Positions 1-7,221 of a stretch of 7,221 nucleotides of DNA are shown piece by piece. How positions within the stretch are numbered: the stretch's first letter is position 1; each line of letters starts with the position of its first letter. The position numbers were made by a program, and so were the translations under genes. Source of the stretch: Actinomycetes bacterium. GTDB lineage: Bacteria; Actinomycetota; Actinomycetes; Propionibacteriales; Propionibacteriaceae. A model generated the notes under the pieces. That model saw only the letters and a list, made by a program, of their open reading frames with translations. It was not told the origin of the DNA and ran no database searches. The stretch lies in contig JAJYQH010000240.1 of NCBI GenBank assembly GCA_021794705.1, forward strand, positions 1-7,221. The letters are read 5' to 3'.

Positions 1-83
1 CCGAGCACGGCAGCGGCGAGCGCGGCGACCTGCCGCAGCCGCCATCGGGGTCGCCGACCGGGAGTGGAATGGGAATGGATCAT
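1..83 (-). CDS. 5' end of a probably exported protein (partial)
   Basis: Only the first 27 codons are inside the window. The ATG at 83 opens a frame with a basic n-region (GRRPRWRLR, residues 9-17) followed by an Ala/Val/Leu-rich hydrophobic stretch beginning VAALAAAVL (residues 19-27), the layout of a Sec signal peptide. From about residue 14 nearly all third codon positions are G or C, as in the other genes here. A GAGG Shine-Dalgarno-like motif lies 5 nt upstream of the ATG; an in-frame ATG at 104 lacks one. A strong promoter with a LacI-type operator lies 50-80 bp upstream. By context, a sugar-binding lipoprotein of an ABC transporter or a secreted glycosidase is plausible, but nothing seen in the coding part identifies the family. 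The cleavage site or lipobox would lie beyond the window. Confidence 0.5.
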   Translation of the reverse strand, partial: MIHSHSTPGRRPRWRLRQVAALAAAVL

Positions 84-133
84 GCTCGCCTCTTCTCGCC
101 TCATTGCTGGGAACTGCGCGACACGTCCCCGGC

Positions 134-162
134 AACTTAAGCGCTTCAGTAGGCGGTGTCAA
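134..162 (-). promoter_or_regulatory. Sigma70-type promoter of the left-edge gene
   Basis: Read leftward, a perfect -35 element TTGACA (162-157) is followed by a 17-nt spacer and TAAGTT (139-134), a fair -10 element with T, A and final T in the key places. Transcription would start near 127, leaving a leader of about 44 nt before the ATG at 83. This is the best consensus promoter in the window. It lies just downstream of the LacI-family gene, so the left-edge gene probably has its own transcription unit. Confidence 0.7.
135..150. promoter_or_regulatory. LacI-family operator-like palindrome
   Basis: The 16-bp sequence ACTTAAGCGCTTCAGT matches its reverse complement at 14 of 16 positions, with the central CG expected of LacI/GalR-family operators (core AAGCGCTT). 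It overlaps the -10 element and half of the spacer of the promoter at 134-162, where a bound repressor would block polymerase. The LacI-family regulator encoded immediately upstream is the likely binder; that pairing is inference. Confidence 0.7.
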
Positions 163-262
163 GGGGTGGAGGGGTGCATGGTGACGAGCGACGGCGTCCC
201 GGGTCTCGGACGCGGAGGCGCTCGGCACCACCCGGCTCGGGGGAGATCTGAGCGGGCCGCTC

Positions 263-1309
263 TCAGCGAACGTCGCTCGGGGACGCCGTCGAGTCGCGCA
301 CCAGCAGGGCGGGCGTCGAGTCGAGGAACGCGCCGGGGGGCGCCCCCGCGATGACGTCGAACAGCCGCCGCGCGGCGTGCGAGCCGAACCCGACCACGTC
401 GTGGCTCAGTGCGGTGAGGCGGGGGAAGACGTGCTGGCACAGCACCGAGTCGTCCCAGGCGATGATGGAAACGTCGCCGGGGACGTCGACACCGTGCCGG
501 TGGAGCGTTCCGAGCCCTGCCACCGCCATGACGTCGTTGTCGTAGATGAACGCCGTCGGGTGGGACGGAAGCCGCATGGCCTCGAGGGTGACCTGGGAGC
601 CGGACGCCGGCGTGTAGTCGGTCGGCAGGATGAGCGGTTCGAGCCCCGCCAGGCGCATCTCCTCATTGAAGGCCCGGTCGCGGATGCGGGTGTGCGCGAG
701 CGAACCGATCCCCGACACTCGGGCGATCCGGCGGTGCCCGAGGTCGACGAGGTGTCGCACCGACGTGCGCATCGACTCCGCGTCGTCGGTCCAGACGCTG
801 CTGAGCCCGTCGGCGACGCTGGGGTCGCCGACGACCAGGGTGGGAAGTGCGTGCGGCTCGCGCGCCAGGGCGACCCTCGGGTCGTCGGTGGTCAGGTCGA
901 CGAGCAGGACGCCGTCAACCTTCCGCGCGTTCCTCCATCCGACGAGGGTGGCCAACTCGTGCTCGATGCTGGGGGCGACCTGCAGCAGGAGGCTGTAGGA
1001 ACGGGTGGCGAGCTCGCGCTCGATGCCCGCGAGGAACTGCATGTAGAACGACTCGACGCCGAGGTTCATCGGGTCGCGCGCCAGGACGAGCCCGACCGTC
1101 TGGGTGCGCGCCCCCGCGAGCGACCGGGCGGCGCTGGTCGGTGCCCAGCCGAGATCCTCGGCGACCCGGAGCACCCGCTCGCGGGTGTCGTCGGAGACGC
1201 CCTTGCGACCGCTCAGCGCGAACGACACCGCCCCGATCGACACCCCGCTCCGCTCGGCGACCTCGCGGATGGTCACCCGGCGGCGTCGGGGCGGGCTGGA
1301 GGACGTCAC
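263..1309 (-). CDS. LacI-family transcriptional regulator
   Basis: A 348-residue protein, normal length for the LacI/GalR family. The N-terminal helix-turn-helix spans about residues 12-32 (VTIREVAERSGVS, then the recognition helix ending SFAL), followed by the hinge region at 58-66 (TSAARSLAG). The rest is a periplasmic-binding-protein-like sensor domain, with the family landmarks FIYDNDVMAVAGL, a GVDVPGDVSI stretch and AWDDS in its second half. Such proteins usually bind a sugar or sugar phosphate and repress uptake and breakdown genes; the ligand cannot be read from the sequence. The start is GTG, with no Shine-Dalgarno but a TAGCCT -10 element 6 nt upstream, suggesting a leaderless mRNA; a GTG at codon 12 is a less likely alternative. 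It follows bioN by 35 bp in the same direction but probably controls the gene on its other side, whose promoter carries a LacI-type palindrome. Confidence 0.93.
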   Translation of the reverse strand: MTSSSPPRRRRVTIREVAERSGVSIGAVSFALSGRKGVSDDTRERVLRVAEDLGWAPTSAARSLAGARTQTVGLVLARDPMNLGVESFYMQFLAGIERELATRSYSLLLQVAPSIEHELATLVGWRNARKVDGVLLVDLTTDDPRVALAREPHALPTLVVGDPSVADGLSSVWTDDAESMRTSVRHLVDLGHRRIARVSGIGSLAHTRIRDRAFNEEMRLAGLEPLILPTDYTPASGSQVTLEAMRLPSHPTAFIYDNDVMAVAGLGTLHRHGVDVPGDVSIIAWDDSVLCQHVFPRLTALSHDVVGFGSHAARRLFDVIAGAPPGAFLDSTPALLVRDSTASPSDVR

Positions 1310-1315
1310 GCCGAC

Positions 1316-1321
1316 AGGCTA
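1316..1321 (-). promoter_or_regulatory. Probable leaderless -10 element of the LacI-family gene
   Basis: TAGCCT fits the actinobacterial TANNNT pattern and is followed by 6 nt and then the GTG start at 1309, the spacing at which transcription begins on the start codon itself. No Shine-Dalgarno motif is present. A TTGACT at 1348-1343, overlapping the bioN stop codon, is 21 nt upstream and so too distant for a standard -35. Read-through from the biotin operon is also possible. Confidence 0.45.
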
Positions 1322-1344
1322 CGCGGCGGCGCGGTGTCGCGGAG

Positions 1345-1956
1345 TCAATCGTCGACGCCGCGGGCGACCAGAGCCTCGCCGAGGGCGTCCGCCTCCCGCA
1401 GCGAGCGCACGACCAGCGGCACGACGAACGCGCGGGTGCTGGTCGTCGCCCGACGGGCGATCTGGGCCTCGCGCACCTGCCGGGCGAGGTCGGCGACGAG
1501 CGGAACGCAGCGGACGCCGACCATGAGGAACAGGCCGAGCCGTTCCGGGTCGACATGGAGGGGAGCGAGGGGACGGGCGAGGCGCACCACCGTATCGACC
1601 AGCGCGGACGTCGGCGTCGTGAGGGTGACGAGGGCGGCGACGGCGACGAGGACGACGATCGATCCGGACACGCCCACGGCGCGCTGCCAGCCGACGGTGA
1701 TCACCTGGACAACCGCGGTGAAGCCGAGGAGGAACCAGAGCGGGCGCACCTGCGCCCACAAGACACCGACGCCGAAGCCCGCGGCCCGGTAGCTACCGAT
1801 CGTCGCGACCAGGAGTGCCGCGCTCACCCCCCACCAGTGCTGGGTGAGCACGGATGCCACGCCGAGGACGAGCAGGATGAGCAGCTTCCACCCGGCCGGC
1901 ATCCGGTGCACCGGCGAGTCACCAGGCCGGAACAGGCCGAGGGAGCTGGTGCGCAT
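1345..1956 (-). CDS. bioN: Energy-coupling factor transmembrane protein (EcfT/BioN)
   Basis: The 203-residue integral membrane protein joins the ATPase to the substrate-binding subunit BioY. Hydrophobic segments lie at about residues 24-38, 43-56, 61-90 (probably more than one) and 96-114. The charged C-terminal half holds the coupling region: a first motif AQIARR (164-169), where the usual third residue is Gly or Ser, and a second ARG (198-200) at the end of a long helix. These Ala-Arg-x motifs dock into grooves of the ATPase in ECF transporters. ATG at 1956 overlaps the ecfA stop as TGATG and has GGGAG 5 nt upstream; a GTG one codon earlier (1959) is only 2 nt from that motif. The overlap with the ATPase gene suggests translational coupling and matched amounts. 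Assignment to biotin rests on bioY being in the same operon. Confidence 0.9.
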   Translation of the reverse strand: MRTSSLGLFRPGDSPVHRMPAGWKLLILLVLGVASVLTQHWWGVSAALLVATIGSYRAAGFGVGVLWAQVRPLWFLLGFTAVVQVITVGWQRAVGVSGSIVVLVAVAALVTLTTPTSALVDTVVRLARPLAPLHVDPERLGLFLMVGVRCVPLVADLARQVREAQIARRATTSTRAFVVPLVVRSLREADALGEALVARGVDD

Positions 1957-2654
1957 CACGGCTCCCGGCCCATGAGGTCGCGGTAGGCGGCGATCGCCAC
2001 CTCCGGGGCGGCGTCCGCGACGACCCGCCCCTCGTGGAACACGAGCACCCGCTCGAACCCCTCGAGGAGCTCGAGGTGGTGGGTCGCGAGCAGGACGGTC
2101 TCGTCGAGGTTCGCCACCACCCGGCCGATCATCGCGGCGTTGCGCAGATCGAGCAGGGTCGTGGGCTCGTCCATGACGAGGGCGAGCGGCTCGGTGATGA
2201 GCACCGACGCGAGCGCCAGCAGCTGCTTCTGACCACCCGAGAGCAGGTGCGCGGGGTGGTCGGCGTGCCCGTCGAGACGGAACCGCACGAGCAGGTCGCG
2301 GACCCGCCGGTCGACCTCCGAGCGGGACAGGCCCGAGCGGCGCAGCCCGAACGCGACGTCCTCGGCGACCGTCGGCATGATGATCTGGGCGTCCGGGTCG
2401 GTGAAGAGGAAGCCGATGCGCCGGCGCAGCTCCTTCGCGTCCCGTGCGGTGTCCAACCCGTCGACACGAACCCGGCCGGACGTGGGCAGCACCAGCGCGT
2501 TGAGCAGCCGCAGGAACGTCGACTTGCCCGAGCCGTTGTGGCCGATGACGCCGATCCGTCGCTCGGTGAGGGTGAGGGTGAGGTCGCGGAGCACGGTGCG
2601 GGCCGTGGATCCCTCACCAAAGGTGTGGGTCACCCGCTCCAGTTCGATCCTCAC
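1956..2654 (-). CDS. bioM: Biotin ECF transporter ATPase (EcfA/BioM)
   Basis: This cytoplasmic ABC ATPase of 232 residues powers biotin uptake with BioN and BioY. All nucleotide-binding motifs are present: Walker A GHNGSGKST (38-46), signature LSGGQ (138-142), Walker B ending in MDE (D162, E163), D-loop TTLLD (165-169) and switch His192. The Q-loop region reads FTDPDAQ (84-90), the ECF-type x-DPD-x-Q context but with Thr85 where Gln is usual. As a single ATPase gene in the operon it presumably works as a homodimer. I chose the GTG at 2654 because AGGA lies 7 nt upstream and the protein then begins like its family (VRIELERVTHTFG, first Val read as Met). A GTG at 2672 would add six residues but has no ribosome-binding site. 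It begins 33 bp after the bioY stop. Confidence 0.93.
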   Translation of the reverse strand: MRIELERVTHTFGEGSTARTVLRDLTLTLTERRIGVIGHNGSGKSTFLRLLNALVLPTSGRVRVDGLDTARDAKELRRRIGFLFTDPDAQIIMPTVAEDVAFGLRRSGLSRSEVDRRVRDLLVRFRLDGHADHPAHLLSGGQKQLLALASVLITEPLALVMDEPTTLLDLRNAAMIGRVVANLDETVLLATHHLELLEGFERVLVFHEGRVVADAAPEVAIAAYRDLMGREP

Positions 2655-2687
2655 GTCACCATCCTGACGCACAGCCGCCGGACGCCG

Positions 2688-3365
2688 TCATGCGGGATGA
2701 GGGCCCGCCCCGTGCGGCCGCCGGCGGGAGAGCAGGCCGGGATAGCTGGCGTGCACCCCCTTGGCGGTCGCGGTCGCGAGCACGACCTTGACCGCGTCCC
2801 CGATGAGGAACGGGGCGAGGGCGACGAAGGCCGCGCGGGGGCCGAGGTGGGTGGTCGCCAGCATGCCGGTCCAGCCGAACAGGTAGGTGAGGCCGATACC
2901 GAAGGCGGTGTTGATGACCAGCCCCGGCACGATGCGGTAGGGCGCTCCGACCGCCCGGGTCGCCCAGCCGATGAGGCCGGCGACGATCGGGAAGGCGATG
3001 AGGAAGCCGACGGTGGGGCTGGCGAAGACGCCGATGCCCCCGCGGCCACCGGCCAGGATCGGCAGCCCGATGGCGACGAGGGCGAGGAACAGCAGCTGGC
3101 TGGCGAACGCGCGGCGTCCGCCGATCACGGCGCCGGCGAGGATCACGCCGAAGGTCTGGGCGGTGATCGGGACCGGGGAGATCGGCAGGTAGATGGCCGG
3201 CAGCAGGCCGAGCGCGGCGGTGATCGCGGCGAACACGGCGATCACGGCGATGTCGCGTGCCTCGAAGCGACGGGCGCCGGGTGCGGTCATGGCGGCTCCG
3301 GTGGCGGGCGCCCTGTTCGGGGAGCCCTCGGTCACAGTGTTGTCGCTGACGGTGTTGTCGGTCAC
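2688..3365 (-). CDS. bioY: Biotin transporter BioY (ECF S component)
   Basis: This is the membrane protein that captures biotin and, with BioM and BioN, imports it. About six hydrophobic segments follow residue 38. Family landmarks are VPITAQTF (65-72), the Gly-rich loop GGRGGIGVFASPTVGF (106-121) and GDAVK (189-193) near the C-terminus. The start is uncertain. GTG at 3365 gives 225 residues and is favoured because TATGCT lies 7 nt upstream (leaderless layout) and the codons after it keep strong G/C in third positions. ATG at 3290, with GGAG 5 nt upstream, gives the usual family length of 200. ATG at 3386 is unlikely, as it lies inside the operator palindrome. The extra N-terminus is hydrophilic, with a short repeat (TDNTVSDNTV). 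It is the first gene of bioYMN, probably repressed through the adjacent BioQ-type operator when biotin is plentiful. Confidence 0.93.
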   Translation of the reverse strand: MTDNTVSDNTVTEGSPNRAPATGAAMTAPGARRFEARDIAVIAVFAAITAALGLLPAIYLPISPVPITAQTFGVILAGAVIGGRRAFASQLLFLALVAIGLPILAGGRGGIGVFASPTVGFLIAFPIVAGLIGWATRAVGAPYRIVPGLVINTAFGIGLTYLFGWTGMLATTHLGPRAAFVALAPFLIGDAVKVVLATATAKGVHASYPGLLSRRRPHGAGPHPA

Positions 3366-3372
3366 GGGGAGG

Positions 3373-3378
3373 AGCATA
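3373..3378 (-). promoter_or_regulatory. Probable bioYMN -10 element
   Basis: TATGCT (read leftward) fits TANNNT and lies 7 nt upstream of the GTG at 3365, so the bioY transcript may be leaderless. No good -35 is seen at 16-18 nt; TTGAAC at 3393-3388 is too close and belongs to the operator. The BioQ-type palindrome abuts this element directly. Confidence 0.5.
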
Positions 3379-3393
3379 TTGAACATCGTTCAA
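3379..3393. promoter_or_regulatory. BioQ-type operator upstream of bioY
   Basis: TTGAACATCGTTCAA is a perfect palindrome with 6-bp arms around a 3-bp centre. It agrees with the TGAAC-N3-GTTxx type of site described for BioQ, the TetR-family regulator of biotin genes in corynebacteria and relatives (recalled, not searched). It occupies the promoter spacer right against the bioY -10 element, a position expected for repression. No bioQ gene is in the window. The site is also 51 bp upstream of the divergent aminotransferase start, so an effect on that gene is possible but unproven. Confidence 0.75.
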
Positions 3394-3432
3394 CGGCGCC
3401 ATCGCGGGGTCGGACGCCGGACGGCCGCGTGA

Positions 3433-3438
3433 GATAGT
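3433..3438 (+). promoter_or_regulatory. Probable leaderless -10 element of the aminotransferase gene
   Basis: GATAGT is followed by exactly 6 nt (TCCCCC) and the ATG at 3445. It matches a -10 element except for the first base, there is no Shine-Dalgarno motif, and the spacing is that of leaderless actinobacterial genes. The -35 region is weak. Confidence 0.4.
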
Positions 3439-3444
3439 TCCCCC

Positions 3445-4656
3445 ATGGCCCCCGAACCGCGTCCCCTGCCGGTGTCCGTGCGCGGGGCCGTCCCGCCGTT
3501 CTATGTCATGGAGCTCGTCAAGGCGGCGGCGCAGCGGGCGGCGTCCCACGGCGACGTCGTCGCCCTCAACGTCGGCCAGCCCGCCACCCCCGCCCCCCGC
3601 GCCGTGCTGGACGCCGCCCATGTCGCCCTCGAGTCGGGTGCGCTGGGCTACACCGAGGCCCTGGGCCTGAGCAGCCTGCGCGAAGCGATCGCCCGGCACT
3701 ACGCCGATTGGTACGGCGTGGCCGTCGACGCGGGCGCCATCGCGGTGACCACCGGATCCTCGGCCGCGTTCACCGCCATCTTCCTCGCGGCCTTCGATCC
3801 CGGCGACGTCGTCGTCGTTACCCGGCCCGGCTACCCGGCCTACCGCAACACGCTCGCCGCCCTGGGATGCGACGTCGTCGAGCTCGACTGCGGCCCGGAG
3901 GTGCGCTACCAGCCGACGGTCGAGCAACTCGACGCGCTCGCCGGCCGGCTGGGCCGGGCGCCGCGCGGGCTGGTGCTTGCGAGCCCGGCCAATCCCACCG
4001 GCACGGTGATCGACCCCGCGGAGCTCGCCCGCATCTCCTCGTGGTGCGCGGACGCCGGCTGCCTGCTGATCAGCGACGAGATCTACCACGGCATCACCTT
4101 CGGGGACGCCCGGGCCGTCAGCGCCCTGGAGTTCGGCCGGGGCGCCGCGGTCATCGGGTCCTTCAGCAAGTTCTTCTCGATGACCGGGTGGCGGCTGGGC
4201 TGGGCGGTGCTGCCCGAGCGTCTGGTGCGGCCCGTGGAGCTGCTGCTCGGCAACCTCAACCTCTGCCCGCCGGCGATCTCGCAGGCGGCGGCGTCCGGGG
4301 CGTTCAGCGCCGAGGCACTGGGCGAGCTCCGCGGGCACGTCCGGCGCTACGCGCTCAATCGGGACCTGCTGCTGCGGCGGCTGCCCGACCTCGGCGTCAC
4401 CGAGTTCGCGCCCCCCGACGGGGCCTTCTATGGCTGGCTCGACGTGTCGCACCTCACCCGCAACAGCTACGCGTGGAGCCTGCGGCTGCTCGAGGCCACC
4501 GGCGTCGCCGTCGCCCCCGGCATCGACTTCGCCACGACCGGCGCCGGGGGCGATCCGCGGCTGGACGGCGACCGCTTCATCCGGATCAGCCTCTGCGGCG
4601 ACACGGAAGCGCTGGGCGAGGGGATCGACCGGATCGTCGGCTTCGCCGGTCGCTGA
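3445..4656 (+). CDS. Class I PLP-dependent aminotransferase, substrate unknown
   Basis: This 403-residue cytoplasmic enzyme belongs to the aspartate aminotransferase fold type I family and transfers an amino group between an amino acid and a 2-oxo acid. The family residues are visible: VGQP near the N-terminus (43-46), SPANPTG with Asn183, SDEIYHG with Asp211 (contacts the PLP ring nitrogen) and Tyr214, Lys242 in SFSKFFSMTGWRLG (forms the PLP Schiff base), and Arg380 in FIRISL, expected to hold the substrate carboxylate. Length is typical. Aspartate, alanine or aromatic substrates are possible. It is not the acetylornithine aminotransferase ArgD, which belongs to another PLP class, nor clearly a biotin enzyme. 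It is divergent from bioY and ends 59 bp before argC, which has its own operators, so it is probably transcribed alone. Confidence 0.9.
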   Translation: MAPEPRPLPVSVRGAVPPFYVMELVKAAAQRAASHGDVVALNVGQPATPAPRAVLDAAHVALESGALGYTEALGLSSLREAIARHYADWYGVAVDAGAIAVTTGSSAAFTAIFLAAFDPGDVVVVTRPGYPAYRNTLAALGCDVVELDCGPEVRYQPTVEQLDALAGRLGRAPRGLVLASPANPTGTVIDPAELARISSWCADAGCLLISDEIYHGITFGDARAVSALEFGRGAAVIGSFSKFFSMTGWRLGWAVLPERLVRPVELLLGNLNLCPPAISQAAASGAFSAEALGELRGHVRRYALNRDLLLRRLPDLGVTEFAPPDGAFYGWLDVSHLTRNSYAWSLRLLEATGVAVAPGIDFATTGAGGDPRLDGDRFIRISLCGDTEALGEGIDRIVGFAGR

Positions 4657-4680
4657 CCCGGGCGCGCGGGCCGGCCAGAA

Positions 4681-6885
<2,205 letters not shown>

Positions 6886-6889
<4 letters not shown>

Positions 6890-7221
6890 CCATGCCCCCC
6901 GAACTGGTCCCCGACCAGGAGACGAGCACCCAGCCCGCGAGCGAGTGGGCGGCGCGCAGCCGGGTGCGGCGGCGCAGCATCGACCAGGCGACGGCGATGG
7001 GCAAGGCCAACACCCTCATCGAGGCCCTCCCGTGGCTCACCGCCTACGCGGGCAAGGTCGTCGTCATCAAGTACGGCGGCAACGCGATGGTCGACGACGA
7101 CCTCAAGCGCGCCTTCGCCGAGGACATCGTCTTCCTGCGCCGGTGCGGCGTCCGCCCGGTCGTCGTGCACGGCGGGGGCCCGCAGATCTCGCGGATGCTC
7201 AAGCGCCTCGACATCGCCTCG
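6886..7221 (+). CDS. argB: Acetylglutamate kinase (partial, 3' end beyond window)
   Basis: ArgB phosphorylates N-acetylglutamate with ATP, the second step of arginine synthesis and often the one inhibited by arginine. Only 112 residues are present. They include the phosphate-binding motif KYGGNAM (62-68) and the HGGGPQI loop (95-101), both characteristic of the amino acid kinase family. The ATG at 6886 overlaps the argJ stop (ATGA) and has GGAG 8 nt upstream. From this start there are 61 residues before KYGG, roughly 30 more than usual. Residues 32-54 look like the N-terminal helix of arginine-sensitive hexameric kinases, so the extra part is residues 1-31, rich in charged residues, with RSRVRRR at 24-30. 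Strong G/C at third positions supports translation of this part. An ATG at 6997 would remove it but has only a weak ribosome-binding site. Confidence 0.96.

Noticed and set aside
194..213. Inverted repeat GCGTCC-N8-GGACGC after the LacI-family gene, as a terminator
   Set aside because: A 6-bp stem with an 8-nt loop and no following T run is expected by chance in such G/C-rich DNA. It may still slow polymerase, but the evidence is too thin.
248..266. Hairpin overlapping the stop codon of the LacI-family gene (GAGCG-GGC-CGCTC)
   Set aside because: The stem is short, there is no T tract, and it overlaps coding sequence, so it is not a convincing terminator.
377..1792. Long rightward open frame (471 codons) opposite the LacI-family gene and bioN
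   Set aside because: It is antisense to two clearly recognisable genes, its translation is low-complexity and rich in Arg, Asp and Gly, and it matches no family I know. Such frames are common in very G/C-rich DNA.
3326..3365. Direct repeat GTGTTGTCG (two copies) upstream of the bioY ATG at 3290
   Set aside because: Two 9-bp copies 14 bp apart are best explained as the coding repeat TDNTV/SDNTV in the probable BioY N-terminus, not as a regulatory array.
2034..3437. Long rightward open frame (467 codons) opposite bioM and bioY
   Set aside because: It is antisense to strongly conserved transporter genes, with low-complexity Gly/Glu/Arg/Asp-rich translation and no recognisable domain.
2656..4452. 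Leftward open frame of 598 codons spanning the aminotransferase and bioY regions
   Set aside because: It crosses a divergent promoter region and lies antisense to one gene and out of frame with the other. Its composition is that of a shadow frame.
4657..4678. G/C-rich self-complementary stretch (CCCGGGCGCGCGGG, GGCCGGCC) after the aminotransferase
   Set aside because: It can form short stems but lacks a T run and a clear single hairpin. A terminator here is possible but not supported.

Overview
The window comes from a high-GC actinobacterium. G or C dominates third codon positions in every gene, several genes start with GTG, promoters look leaderless, and the arginine genes run argC-argJ-argB as in many Actinomycetota. 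I cannot name the genus; the protein style would fit Propionibacteriales or relatives, but that is a weak impression.

Left edge (1-262, leftward): the first 27 codons of a probably exported protein start at 83. They are preceded by a clear sigma70-type promoter, TTGACA-17-TAAGTT, whose -10 and spacer are covered by a 16-bp near-palindrome of LacI-family operator type. The next gene upstream (263-1309, leftward) encodes a LacI-family regulator, the obvious candidate to bind that operator. The two probably belong to a sugar-uptake or sugar-use locus extending off the window.

Centre left (1345-3365, leftward): three genes for a complete biotin uptake system of the energy-coupling factor type, in the order bioY (substrate-binding membrane protein), bioM/ecfA (ATPase) and bioN/ecfT (transmembrane coupling protein). 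A perfect 15-bp palindrome, TTGAACATCGTTCAA, touches the bioY -10 element. It matches the operator type of the TetR-family biotin regulator BioQ, so biotin-responsive repression is likely. The lacI-type gene follows bioN by 35 bp but seems to have its own leaderless promoter.

Centre right (3445-4656, rightward): a class I PLP-dependent aminotransferase of unknown substrate, divergent from bioY.

Right (4716-7221, rightward): the arginine operon argC-argJ-argB (argB cut by the window end), with 4-bp overlaps at both junctions. Two operator-like sites 20 bp apart, resembling ARG boxes, cover the argC promoter and reach its start codon, indicating ArgR control. ArgC, ArgJ and ArgB supply the reductase, acetyl-recycling and kinase steps of the cyclic acetylornithine pathway.

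I found no mobile element, CRISPR array, RNA gene or clearly new system. The most informative non-coding signals are the three operators and the repeated leaderless start arrangement. All enzyme families here are known; the less ordinary details are a changed Q-loop residue in the biotin ATPase and extra N-terminal residues on ArgB and BioY.
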